Below the pieces are notes generated by a model. That model searched no databases. It saw only the letters and a list, made by a program, of their open reading frames with translations, and was not told the origin of the DNA. Position numbers and translations under genes: made by a program. DNA of 45,121 bases from Auxenochlorella pyrenoidosa. Lineage: Eukaryota > Chlorophyta > Trebouxiophyceae > Chlorellales > Chlorellaceae. This document shows positions 1-12,000 of this stretch, in pieces (position 1 is the stretch's first letter; each line of letters opens with the position of its first letter). The DNA lies in the NCBI GenBank assembly GCA_001430745.1, contig KQ482017.1:91677-136797 (forward strand), read 5' to 3'.

Positions 1-3000
1 CTGCCGCCTCCTCCTCTGGAAGCGGCAGCATGGCCAGCATGGTGGACTGGACAACTGGGTCATTCAGGTCGACAGCATCCAGCAGCTGCACCGCAGGGGC
101 ACAGTGGGCAAAGGCTTGAACGCTCTTAAAGTCTGTTGTACGGCACGCGCTGAGGGGCTGGGCATGAGGCAGGCCTGAACGTTCACCACGCCTGCTGAGC
201 AAGGCACAGCAGGTGCGACGCCACATGCCCAGGCAGCGGGCCAGGGCCAGCAGAGCATACAACCGAGAAATTGCAGCCAGCAGCAGCAGGGGGTTCGGCC
301 AGCTGTGCAGGGCAGCTCGGCTCGCGGATTTGTGTGCAAGTCCCGTTGCGGTTGGAGACAGACATTCAGCCCGAACAACAACACGAAACAAGAGGCTCGA
401 CCGCGGCGCGCCCCCACCTGCAGCAGTAGGTGCATGGCCAGCTCCACCACGCGCACCACCGAGCTGTTGAGCAACGCCACGCAGGCCAGCAGCAGCTGCG
501 GGTACAGCAGCGCCTTGGCCGGCTCTGCCAGCAGCCCCGCCAGCAGCGCGCGCAGCGAGCACAGCACCTCCACCGCCGTGTCGAGGCTGCTGGTGTCGCT
601 GTGCCGCCCGCCCCCCGGCGCCAGGCACTTGTGCAGCGCGGCCAGCATGGCGGACGCCGACTGCGCGCCCAGCACGGGGCGCAGCGCGCAAAAGGCCTGG
701 TGCGAGCGCGAGGCGGCGTGGCGTGACCGCGCGCCGCACGTCCACCGCAGTGCCTCGCCGCACCACTGGTCCCGCAGCTCTGTGTCGTACACAAAGCACT
801 CTACGACTGCAGGAGGGGGTGGGTGGGGGTGTGGGGTGGGGCTGCGGGTGGGTGGGTGGGGTGGTGGTGGTGGTGGTGTGTGTGGTGGGGGGGGGTGATG
901 CGCGATATGTGTTGACAAGGGAAGTATGAAGGGGCGGCCAGTTGGATCGTGAGGGCTGCATCCATAGAACTGGATGTTCCCGGGCGGCAAGGCCGGCCAG
1001 TGCAGGCTAGCAGCAGCCAGGAAGGGTCAAGATTGGTCAAGCTTGGTCAAACAGCTGCCTGGCAGGTCCACAGCCTCTTGCCGGTTGCAACCAACCTCGC
1101 ACCTGCTTGCACAAACAGAGCCACTGCAGCAGCGCTGGGCACCATGGGGTGTGCCAGCGAGGGCTGCTCCCGCGGCCACAGCTGCTGGCCCAGCCGCGCC
1201 TGCAGCTGCGCCACCACCTCTGCCACGTCTTGGCACTCTGGGGAGGGGACGCCGGTGCTCTGCACGGGGCCAAGTAGCCAAGGAAAGAAACAAAGACAGA
1301 TGAAGACAAAGAAATTAGAAAGATGCTTCACATCCAACACATTGTCACCTGCCCTGCTCGACGGGGCTCGCACAAACGCATGCTGTGCGCGCCTGCTGGC
1401 CCAGAAGCCATTCCTGGTCTGCTAACATCCCCCCACCTGCGCCGCCTCCAGGTGTTTCAAGACAGCAAGACAAGCATGCAGTGCGCAGCTGCTGGCTAAG
1501 AAACCATTCCTAGACTGCCCACCTGTGCCGCCTCCAGGTGCTTGAGAGACAGCGAGTAGAGCAGGTAGATGAGCAGCTGCTGGCTGTCTCGGCGCACGCT
1601 GGGGTTGGGGCTGTCGGCATTCAGCAGGCAGACGTGCAGCAGCTGCAGGGGCATGGCAAGCGAGGGGAGGTGTCAGGTATTGAATCCACCGGGCGTGGTA
1701 ACCATTGGCCTGCGCTGCTGCCTGCCACATGCTGCACATCCGTTGCTTGCGCAAACACACATACGGCATCTGTGTGCTGGCTGGGCAGCGGAGGTGCGGG
1801 GAGGCAACATGTGTCCTGTGGCACCCTACATGCATCATTGACCATCGCACTGTCCAGGATCAGCAGGGCATGCTTGCCTGCGGCAGGTGCTGCCTGAACT
1901 CCTCATCGTGCTCATACGCCACCTCGATGAGCAGGCTGAGCGCCATCTCGGGCCGCGTGAGGGGCAGCCTGCAAGCGCACGGCGAGCACGCAGAGTGCCG
2001 GGCTGGCGACATCAGCACGCTGGGGCAACACAGTGCATCGGCGGATTCGCGGTGCGCAATTTTTTGGATGTCCAGTGCTGGCGTGTTGCAACACGTGAGG
2101 CTCATGACGGGCGTCGTTTTCTTGAGCCGCAACCAAGGGCAGCATCTCTGCGCACCTGCGTGCAAAGACGCCCTGCCCTCCGCCACTGCCCCGCTGGCTC
2201 AGGCTGCTCTGCCGGCTGCCCAGGCCGCTGCGCCCCTCTGCAAACGACGGCGCCCGGCTAGCAAGGCCGCCCGTGCCGCCGCCGGTGCCCGAGTCGCCCT
2301 GCGCTGCCAGCGGGCCGCCCTCTGCCCAGGCAGCAGACTGCGACTTGACCATCAACTCAAACATGCCCACCCTGCGGCCAAAGCTGCCCTGCTTGCTGCC
2401 GCCGCCGCCGCCGCTGCTGCTGCCGGGCGTTCCTGGTCGAGAGCCACCGCCCGGGTCCATGCTGCTCCCGCCGGCAGCCAGGCTCAGGCTGGCCGGCATG
2501 CTGGGCGAGACGCGGTGCAGGGCTGGCAGCTGCGGGTGCAGCAGGCTGGACTTGCTGCGCTTGTGATGGTACTCCAGGATCTGTGTGCCAGGGAGAGGGG
2601 GAGAGGGAGGGCAGGAAAGGTGCAGCCAGGTGAAGGCAAGGAGATGGCGGCCAGCTATCGGCGTGCCAGGCAATGGATGCGCCCGGGGTGGTGCTCCAGG
2701 GCTGATGTGGGGAGGCGGCTGAAAGGAAGGGGGCTCGACGGGCCAGTGGCGGCTGGGAAAGCGCTCACGCAAGACTGGCGTAGCGGACGCATCACTGCTC
2801 GCCGCACAAGCATAACACTCACGCGTGGCGTGCTGCCATCTGGGGTGGTGGGGCTGTAGGGTAAACCCGCCTCGTCCAACTCCGAGGGGTCGGGCTGGTC
2901 GATCTGCAGGAAGGCCAGGCGGTGGCGCACATGTCACTGGGGCCGCTGACGAGCCCGCCTTGCCCAGCCTTTGACAGTGGGTCTGGCCCACCCACAGCAG

Positions 3001-6000
3001 TGTGGCATGTGCACACCCGTTGCAGTCGGTTCGCATCCTGCAGAAAGGCACAGGCAGGCCTGCAGCCACAGGCAAGCCATCACCGATGCAGAAACATGCC
3101 CTGCAGGGTGCGCAGGCATCCATCCAGAGGGAGTTGAAGTGGGAGCTGTAGCTCTCGCCCTTGCCTGCTGCAGCACCTCGTGCACCAGGTGTCCGATCGT
3201 CTGCCTGGCCGCCACCCGCGACAGGTAGAGCACAACCTGCACAGCTAGCAGCCCAACCAAACGGCATGGTTTCATATGCTGGGCTTCTTTATGTCTTGCT
3301 TCGCCGAGTCGTGCTCGGCAAGCTGCAGGAGAAACCACACAGGCACAGCGCTGGCACCTGCATGCCAGCAGCATGGGGCCAGTGTGCCTGTATGCAGTCG
3401 CAGAAGCTGCGCACCTCCTTCCCTGTCGTCCCCGGGTGCTCTGCCCCTGCCGCATCCTCCTTGAGCCCCCGGTCGATCAGGAAGTTCAGGGCCGGCACCA
3501 TGTTGAGGCGGTTGGCTGCCAGCGTTGCCCACAGCCGCTGCAGGAGGACAGGCAGAACAATGCCATTGCATGAAGGTGTGCATGTGCATGGCAAGATTGA
3601 CAGCCCTTCGGCAGCAGGCGGTCGAGCAACAACGGCGTGCCCTGTCGCATGCGCACTTGCCTCGTAAGCCGGCCGCTCGGCCTGCTGCGCTGTGATGTTG
3701 TACAGGGAGGTGAGCAGCGCCTCGGACCACTGGCCCTCCCACTGCAGCCACGGGGCATGCATACATATGAATGGGGCTGGAGTTGAGACCTGATGCGTAT
3801 TTTACCCATACGTTTGGAGGGCCGCAAAGCCCGGCGTGCATGGGGTTTCATGGAGACTCTTGTGCTGGGTCCGAGGATTCCACGCACGAACTGCACGGCC
3901 AAAGCCGGCAGAAGGTAAGGGCTGGGCCAGGGTCCATTCCTGCTTCCACCTTCCCTTCTCACGCCCACCTGGGTTGGGATGGTGATGAACTCCAGCCAAG
4001 GGCACAGGCTGAGCAGCGCGTCTGGCCCGCCCCGGTTGGCCAGCTGCCGCCCCAGCACCTCAATCGCCACAGCATCGCTGCAGGGGCGGCGCAACCACAG
4101 ACGTCACCGGCGTGTCTGCTCTGATAGTAGTCGGATGCTCTGACAGTCTCGCCTGTCACAAGACGATGCATGAAAGACCAACGCCGATGCAGCAAGCGCG
4201 CTGGGCACTCAAAGCAGATGCTGATGCCCTCTAGACTTGCAAGAAGCCGCGGGTTCGGCAAGACAACAGCTCAATAACTGGACATAACTGGCCTCGCAAG
4301 CATTCCTTGGCCCGGCATGCCCCACCTGAGCTCATGGTGCTCCTTGGCCAGTGCCCCCGACAGACGCAGCTGGTAGGTTGCGTAGGAGTTGGCCAGGCTG
4401 CCCACCACCACTGTGCCGTCAGCGGCCGGGGCGGCTGAGGGGGGCTGGCCGCCTCCGGCTTCGTGATGCTCGCTGCATGAGACATCGCAGCAAGGGATGG
4501 GAGGGCGGGACATCCAGGCAAATGAAGTCGAAGGCCAAGAACAGCAAGCGAGGCATGCAGCCGACCCCAGCGCAGCTCCCAGTCAAGAGCCCAGCCATGG
4601 AGCCAGCCGCAGTCGCTGTCCAGAACGCACAGCACAGCACAGTGTGTGCACCCTGGCAGAGTGTTCCCCCCCTGCCGCGGTCGCGTGCAGTCCCGACCAC
4701 CTCGCCACAGCGCACCTGTAGCGCGCCTCGCGGCCCCAGGCCCGCCGCGCCAGCTGCACGAGCAGGCCGCGCGCCGCGTCCCGCACCTCCCCCCGAGGGT
4801 CCACCACCTTGTGCAGCACCAGGGCCACCACCACATGCTCCGGCAGGGGCAGCGGCCGGGCTGCGTACACCTCGGTGAGGACCTGCGCAAGGGAGGCCGG
4901 CGTGCTCAAGTCACGCAGGCGCAGGCGCCAGGAAAAGACACACTCCAGTAATTGGCGCAGGTGCTCCCCTGGCGCTATCAATACGCTGTTCAACCAACAA
5001 CAAAACTGCAGGTGCGGCGCCTGGTCGCTAACCTGGAAGTATCCTGCCGCCACTTGCTGGTCAGGCGAGTAGGCAGAGTCCACGAACACAGGGGCAAGGT
5101 CGCTGTTGCCCTGCACAGCCAACCGCGGCGAATATTGGCCAAACAGGCAATCTGACAAAGCACGCGCATGCAGCGTTGCGCGCTTTTTGCCAGCGCCGGG
5201 CGGCTGGCGGAGCATCCGCACGTAATCCATGGCGAAGCGAGTGGCACAGGAGGGCGGCTCGCCTGCAGCAGGTTGGTGAGCGCGCTGCGCGCCACCACCT
5301 CCTTTGGCGGGCCCCAGTCTGCCAGCCGCGCCACGGTGGGCTGCGCCGACAGCATGCGGTCAATCCACGCAAACACGCGGCCCTGCACGCGCAGAGAAGG
5401 CGCGGCTGTGTTCAACCTGACATTGAATATGGCAAATACAAACATCCAGAGCATTCAAAGCAACACCATGCAGGGGCTGTGGGCTGTGTTGTGACTCCCT
5501 AGAGCCAGCATGGCCAGCAGAGGCCCTGCTCAGCAGCGCGGCTGGCAGTGATGATTGCCGACATGCTAACCTGCGGGTTGCGCACATCCTCGCTGAACAC
5601 CTTGCCCACCAGCATGGCCGCCATGCCGAGGTAGGCCGCGTGCTCCAGAACCTCTGCAAGGGGCCAACGCAGGCGACCAACACAGAAGCAGGAAACTTAC
5701 TGCATACACCTGGCAGCCTGGCTTGTCAACACCATGAAGGGCACGCAGGCTACGAGCGCACAACAAGCTTGAACCTCGCCTGAGCTGTCGACTATGTCGC
5801 TCTCCACAAGCTTGCTAGCGTCCGCATCCTTGATGCGCGCTTTTGCTGCAGCAGCAGGGGCCGGAGCGAAGGAGCCCAGGGCGTGAGTGGCAGCCAGTGC
5901 ATGACGCAGCCCGCGACCCAGCCCGCGCCAGTTCGGCCAGGTTGAAGGCCTGCTGTGCACACTGCACTGCAGTGCAGCAATGCACACTGACCCTGCGTGA

Positions 6001-9000
6001 TGATGCGGCGCAGGTCGGAGCGGAACTGGCCGGGCTGCTGCGCCTCCTCGCAGTACAGGGAGAACATGTCGTACAGGGCGCGCCGTGTCTGCAGGCGGGC
6101 AAGCAAAGGACAGGCCGGGCAAGTCCGCGCAAAGCGTGAGAGACAGCGTCTGCAGGCAGGGCAAGCACGCAGCGGGGCGGGGCGAGCTTTCGCAAAGTAC
6201 GAGAGACAGCAGGGCGGGCGCGCGGCCGGGGTCGGAGCACAGAGGTGGCGTTGTCGACTTGTGCGCGCACTGAAATCAATGCAAACATCTGCGATTGTTC
6301 CAGTCAACAGCTCCTCCTGCAAACTGTTTGTTGTCCAAGCATGCCGGCGGCCTGCTCACCTGCGGCGGGAAGGCCTGCGGCAGCGCCTCCCCCAGCTGCA
6401 TGCCGCACTGCCGCGCCACGGAGCAGAGGCAGTAGCGCAGCTGCTGCAGCTCGGGCGACACGTCGGCGGTGGAGGTGATGTGGCGGGCCGTCTCGCGCAC
6501 AAACTCGATCAGCTTGTCTCGCACCATCTGCAGGATTGCAAACAGAGAAGGACTCAAAAAGTACATCCAAGATGGGATACACGGGCAACTGCCGAATGTG
6601 CACCACCTTGGAGATGTGAAAGGCAACACAAGGTAGCATTGAAGGGTAGTGCTACTCCAGTGCCACAGGCAGGCAGCTTGAAGAGTGGTGCTACTGCATT
6701 GCCACAAACGCTGCTGCCCAGGCGCTAGCGCTCACCACATTGTCTGGCAGGCTGCTGGGCAGCAGGTTGTTGGCGAGCATGCGAGTGAGGTGCGCGTGTG
6801 CCAGGCGGACATCGTCCTTCTTCACCGCCTTGCGGCCCATGCCGGGCACGGAGGGCATGCTGATGCTCTGCGCAGCGCAGGGGGAGGGAGCCAACACATG
6901 GGCCGAGGCAAGCAAGGCTGAGGTGAACGTTGATAACGCAGGGGGCGAAGCCGTGCCGTGGCAGACACATCAGGAGCGTGTTGTTTGAAGGTTGTTCCCG
7001 ACACATACATTTTCCAAGCAACGGCCCTCAACCTGGGCGTCCGCAGCAAACAGCACAGCCCCTCACCCTGGCCATCTGGCGGTCGAGGTAGTCATCAGCA
7101 AGCACCAGGCTCTCCGCCAGCACCAGCCCGTGGCAGGCCGGGTGCATGTTGCCCAGCGCCAGCACCGCCGTGGCCTGCTGCACCTCGGTGCACGAGCGGA
7201 TGCTGGCCACCTGTGGCGGACCAGGCGCAGAAGGCAGGCGAACTTTGTCACCAATGCTCGGGAACACCTTGACTGGCACGCGGGGCAAAGGTAATCACAA
7301 ATGCTCGGGAGCAGGTTCACAGACTAGCAAGCGGGGCTCATGTCGCACGACAAACGGCGGCCAGGCATGCAATACGACATCCCAGCGCAGGCCCTCACCA
7401 GCAGGCGGACCAGCTCCCGGCTGGTCAGCGAGCGCTCCCCCAGGCGGGAGGTGTCCAGCAGGGGCGCGGCCGCCAGTGCCAGGCAGTAGGCCCGGGACAG
7501 GTCGGTCTTGGTGTCGGGCGGCAGCACCTGGCGGCCGTTGGAGTCCAGGGACAGCAGGGCCTGCGGGCACACAGGCAGGGAGTGAGGGTTTTCCCCATGA
7601 GCAAGCGTGCCCCTGTCGGCATCCAAAACAACAAGCGCTTTGCAGCTACTGGTTGACTGAGGGTGCACTTCCAACCAAATTTGAATCCAGGAGAGTCTCA
7701 GCCCCACTCCTGCAGCCCAAACACTCCTGGCACATTCTGGTGCTGATGCCCACAGCCAGCAAGGGGCCAACCAGCTGAGCTGAGATCCCAGCCACCTGCA
7801 GCTTTGCGATCAGCTCCAGATGCGCGGGCCAGGCCGACTTGTCGGCGCGCTGCCAAACCTCGCGGAGCAGCTCGCACAGGATGCGAGCCCAGCGTATATT
7901 GTCCTGCAAGCGTGGGGGGCGTAGCAGAGGGTCTGTGTGTGAACCACACCAGCACGTGTTTTTGCACGACAGTGCCGCCCAGCACACTCATTGAAATGCA
8001 GTGGAGGCATGTGGGGCACGAGGTGGGTAGGCGGGCTGTTGCCTTGTCCCTAATGTCCCTGTGCATGCGCTGCAAGACATACAACCATTGTTGGCAGACA
8101 GGATGACCTCCTGCAGACCGCACCCCACCATGGATAGATATGGACACTCGCCTCCTGGGTGCGCGTGCGCTGCATACAGTCCTCAAAGCCCGCGCCGCTG
8201 GCCGGCAGCGGGCGCCACGCACGCCACAGGTCGGACCAGCGCCCAAAGTCCCAGAAGCAGCGAGCCACAATGGCAGCCCCGTGCCTGTGCACAGCACCAG
8301 GGCAGCACGACCAGCAGAGCGTTGCGGGAGCAGCTTTTGAGCAGCAACAGCACAGGCTCGCTGCAATGGACGTTGCAGAGTGAACTTTCCTCAAAATGGC
8401 GATCTGGTTTGCCACCGCCTGGCCACCGTAGCATTCTCCGCAACCCGACCAACCAACCTGTCAATAATGTCGGCAACGAACACGGGCCGCGGTGCGCCTC
8501 CTGCCGTGGGTGGCAGCGACAGGCTCCCGCCCTCCAGCCTCAGCCCTACTGCCGCCACCCCATGGGCCGTGGTGCTGCGCCTGCTGTTGCGCCCCGCAGC
8601 CGACTGCAGCGTGCTGCGCCGGCTGCCGGCTGGCCCGCCGCCGTCTGCGCCGTGCGCCATCGTGGTGCGCTTGCTGCTGGGCAGCGGGGGGCTGCCCAGT
8701 GTCTGTCGGAGCTCACGGGCGGTGCGCATGAGTTCCAGGCCCAGGCGCCGCACCTGCAAATCAGCAGGACATGGGGTGTAAGGCTGATGGCCAGGCATTA
8801 GGGCTCTGAGGCCAGATGGCTGAAATTCAGGCATTTGCGTGAGCGAGGTCCGCACCAGCTGACCAACTGGCGCTTCAAACCCATACCGACGGCTGACATC
8901 AAAGGTGTGCATTGCCCCCACCGTGCGTCCAGCCATCACTTGCATGGTGCGTTCCCGCTCACCTCTACATCTGTGGAGCACAGCAGCACCAGCGCGGCGC

Positions 9001-12000
9001 CTTCCACCCTGTGCAGGCTGTCAAAGCCAGCCAGGGGCTGCGGCGCCTCGCCCGGCTGCGGCGCCGGCCACTCGGACATAGCAAGGGCCACCCACTCTCG
9101 CAGCAGGCTGCAGCAAATTGGGGGTGGGTCCAGCAGACGCGGGGGTCAAAGCATCAGGAAACCTCGGGGTGCATCCGCACAAAAACAGGGCCGCACTGGA
9201 AAAGGCGGGCCATGCTGGTGCTTGCTTTGCGCAGCAGCTGCGCAGGTGCGTGGCAGCAGAAGGCGCCGCGGCCCTGCGTTGCAGCACCTCACCTCAACAG
9301 CAGGGCCAGCGAGTCTTTGATGACATCGGCATGCTCCTCCTGGATGCGCACCACAAACCCAGCAAAGGCGCCCACCAGCTTGTCGCGCAGCGCGGGCAGC
9401 GAGCGCATGCAGCGGCGCAGCACCGTCTGGGAGGCCTGCAGGCGAGGCGGGCGGCCGGAATGTTTCCTGAATCCTGGATGCGATCGATGGGCACCAATCC
9501 AGGGTGTTCCAAGGGGCTGTGCAGCATCTGGGCAAGCCAACGGGCGACCCAGCTGGCAGACAGGGGCGAACACTAGAAGGCTGCCGTGCGCGGGCGAAGA
9601 CCACAGGCGCTGGACGCTCCCGACGCGCCCCCACGCGCATGCGCCATTGAGAAAGCGTTATCCACCCCAGCTTTGTACCCGCAGGGGGGCCGCTCTGGTG
9701 CAAGCCTTCGGGCGACAGGTTGTAAGACTAGACAGGACTAGGGGGGGCGCCCACCTGGCGCATGGACGCCTCGGAGTGGATGGTGTACCCCGGGAGGTCC
9801 TCGCAGATGGCGCCAGAGGCCCAGTGCTCGGGCATCACAAACGGCACGCACTGCGCAGGGCGCAGGCCAGGGAGGCGAGGCGGGACGGGGAGAGGATTGT
9901 CGGAGGTCGCAGGCCGCACCCGAGGCTTCAGAGCCGCGCCCTGGGCACCACGGTTTACCCCGCCCATTGGGCCGCAAATGCAAGTCTCCATGTGCCTTGG
10001 CCCGCCAGGGACCTACCTGAAGCGCCATGACAAAGACGGGCAAGGCCCCCAGGCGCTCTCGCGCCGCTGCGTCGCTGGTCCTGCATAGGCGCAGCGTGAA
10101 GGCCAGCGGGCATGGGGCAGGTGGGTCGCGCTGCCAGGCCGGGAGAGCCAGGCGCAGTGTGTAGCACAGGCCGAACCGAAAGCAAATTCCTGCGGTGCAT
10201 GCAAGTGCGTGTATCATCGCCACCTGCATGTCCTCTGCACTGTGTCGGTAAAACAGCACCCAGCAGTCACCCCCAGCTCACTTCACCATGCGGGCATGCT
10301 GGTCACATGTTACCTCACTTCACCATGCGGGCATGCTGGTCAAAGCTAACTCACTTCACCATGCTGGTGATGCGGCTGAAGCCGTAGAGCGTGTGGCACG
10401 CGGTGAACAGGCGGCCCAGCGCAGAGGACACCCGCGGCATCAGGCCGCCCACCCCATAGGCCGCCAAGGGGTTGATGCCTGCATGGGGCAGCCACTGGGC
10501 TGGACATTCATGGGCGGCGGGGGTTACGGCCGCCCTGCTTGGCCATATCATGCAGCAGGCCTTGCGTGCCATGCCCTCTGCATCCGTAAACCCCAAGCGG
10601 CTGGGCACAGCGGCCCGCCCAGCAGCGCCAGGCCCTGTGAACAGTTCAATTGTTCAGCAGCAGGCAGCATTCTCAAGCACAAGGCAGGCATGGCAGCACT
10701 GGAAGGAGGGACACCCCAAACACTGCCAGCTGTCAGATGCAATCCGATGCATCGATGCTCACCCTGCTTCACAAGGTCGAGCAGCCGCCGCACTGCCTCT
10801 GCCGGCGGCACCCACACGCCCGCCAGCTGGCGCTCCAGCCCCGCCGCCGTTGCCGCCAGCTCCATGGTCAGAGGCTTGCCCTCCAGCCTGGCAGGGGCGC
10901 CAGCCAGGATGGACAGCAGGGCCAGCAGGCCCGCCATGGGGGCCTCCCAGTTGGTGCCTGCACGGGACGGGGTGCAGAGACGTGCAGCTTCAAGCACTAA
11001 GTTCTGCTCTGGGGCGGCTACTTTTCCAGACTCCCGTTGTGAGAGGAAAAAAAGAGAAGGAAAGGTGTGAGCTGTTGAGAGTTGGCTGGGACAGCGGTTC
11101 CGCATTCAACACAGCCCTTGGCAAAGCTGCAGGCAGGCCATGACTCCAGAGCTGCAAGCGGGCAAAGGCAAAAGGCGAAATCTCTTGCCTGCCTGCAGGT
11201 CCACCTGCAGCAGCTCCAGCACCATGCCCTGCAGCGCATACTCTGGCAGGTGCTGCGCCACGGTGGCGCACAGCTGGCGCACCAGCTCCTGCTGCTCGGG
11301 GGCGGCCAGCGTGCCCTTCACCATGGCCTGGATGACCGGGGCCACGCCGCGGGACAGCCACTTGGCCATGCGGCCTGCAGGCAGCCCAGGAGAATGGGGC
11401 AGAGCATAGCGAAAAAGGCAGGCGGTCTAATGGCAGGCAACATGCGTGTTGGAGGTGACGACTGCTGGCATTCGCGCTCCAAGGCAACCATAAAAAGGGC
11501 TGTGCAATTGCAAGTTCGCCTGGAGCTTGAAACGGAAATATAAAACTTGAGGCCACCTGCGTCGCTGCGCGGGCTCATGCGCCGGATGAAGCAGCCCACG
11601 ACGCGGCAGAGGCAGAGGATGGCCATGGTGGCGATGCGCCGCTCGCGCAGCTGCTTGTGCAGCACGTCGATGAAGCCGTCGATGGTGGTGACCAGCTGCT
11701 CGTGGCGCTCGCAGCACATGAGGGCGGCGATGGCGGGGAAGGCAGACATGATCTGGCGGCCGTGGGGGGGTGGGAGTGGGTGGGTGGGTGGGATGGGTGG
11801 GGGTGGGGGGTGAGGGGGCTTTGACACCCTCTGTCAACGCTTTTTCAATATCGATTTGAAGGAGGGATTTGCGGGACTGGAAGGACGAGTATGTGTGAGG
11901 GCGAGGCAAGGCTTAGCTTGCCAGCGAAGGCGCAGCCAGCTGGCACTGGCGGTCGACGCGCGTCAACGACCTCGTGGGCTCGAGGAGGGCTGGCGCGCAC

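Noticed and set aside
1705..2859. Plus-strand open frame of 384 aa
   Set aside because: It is the antisense of Furry exons and introns; the minus strand matches the Furry family and its splice sites, and the plus frame does not look like a real protein.
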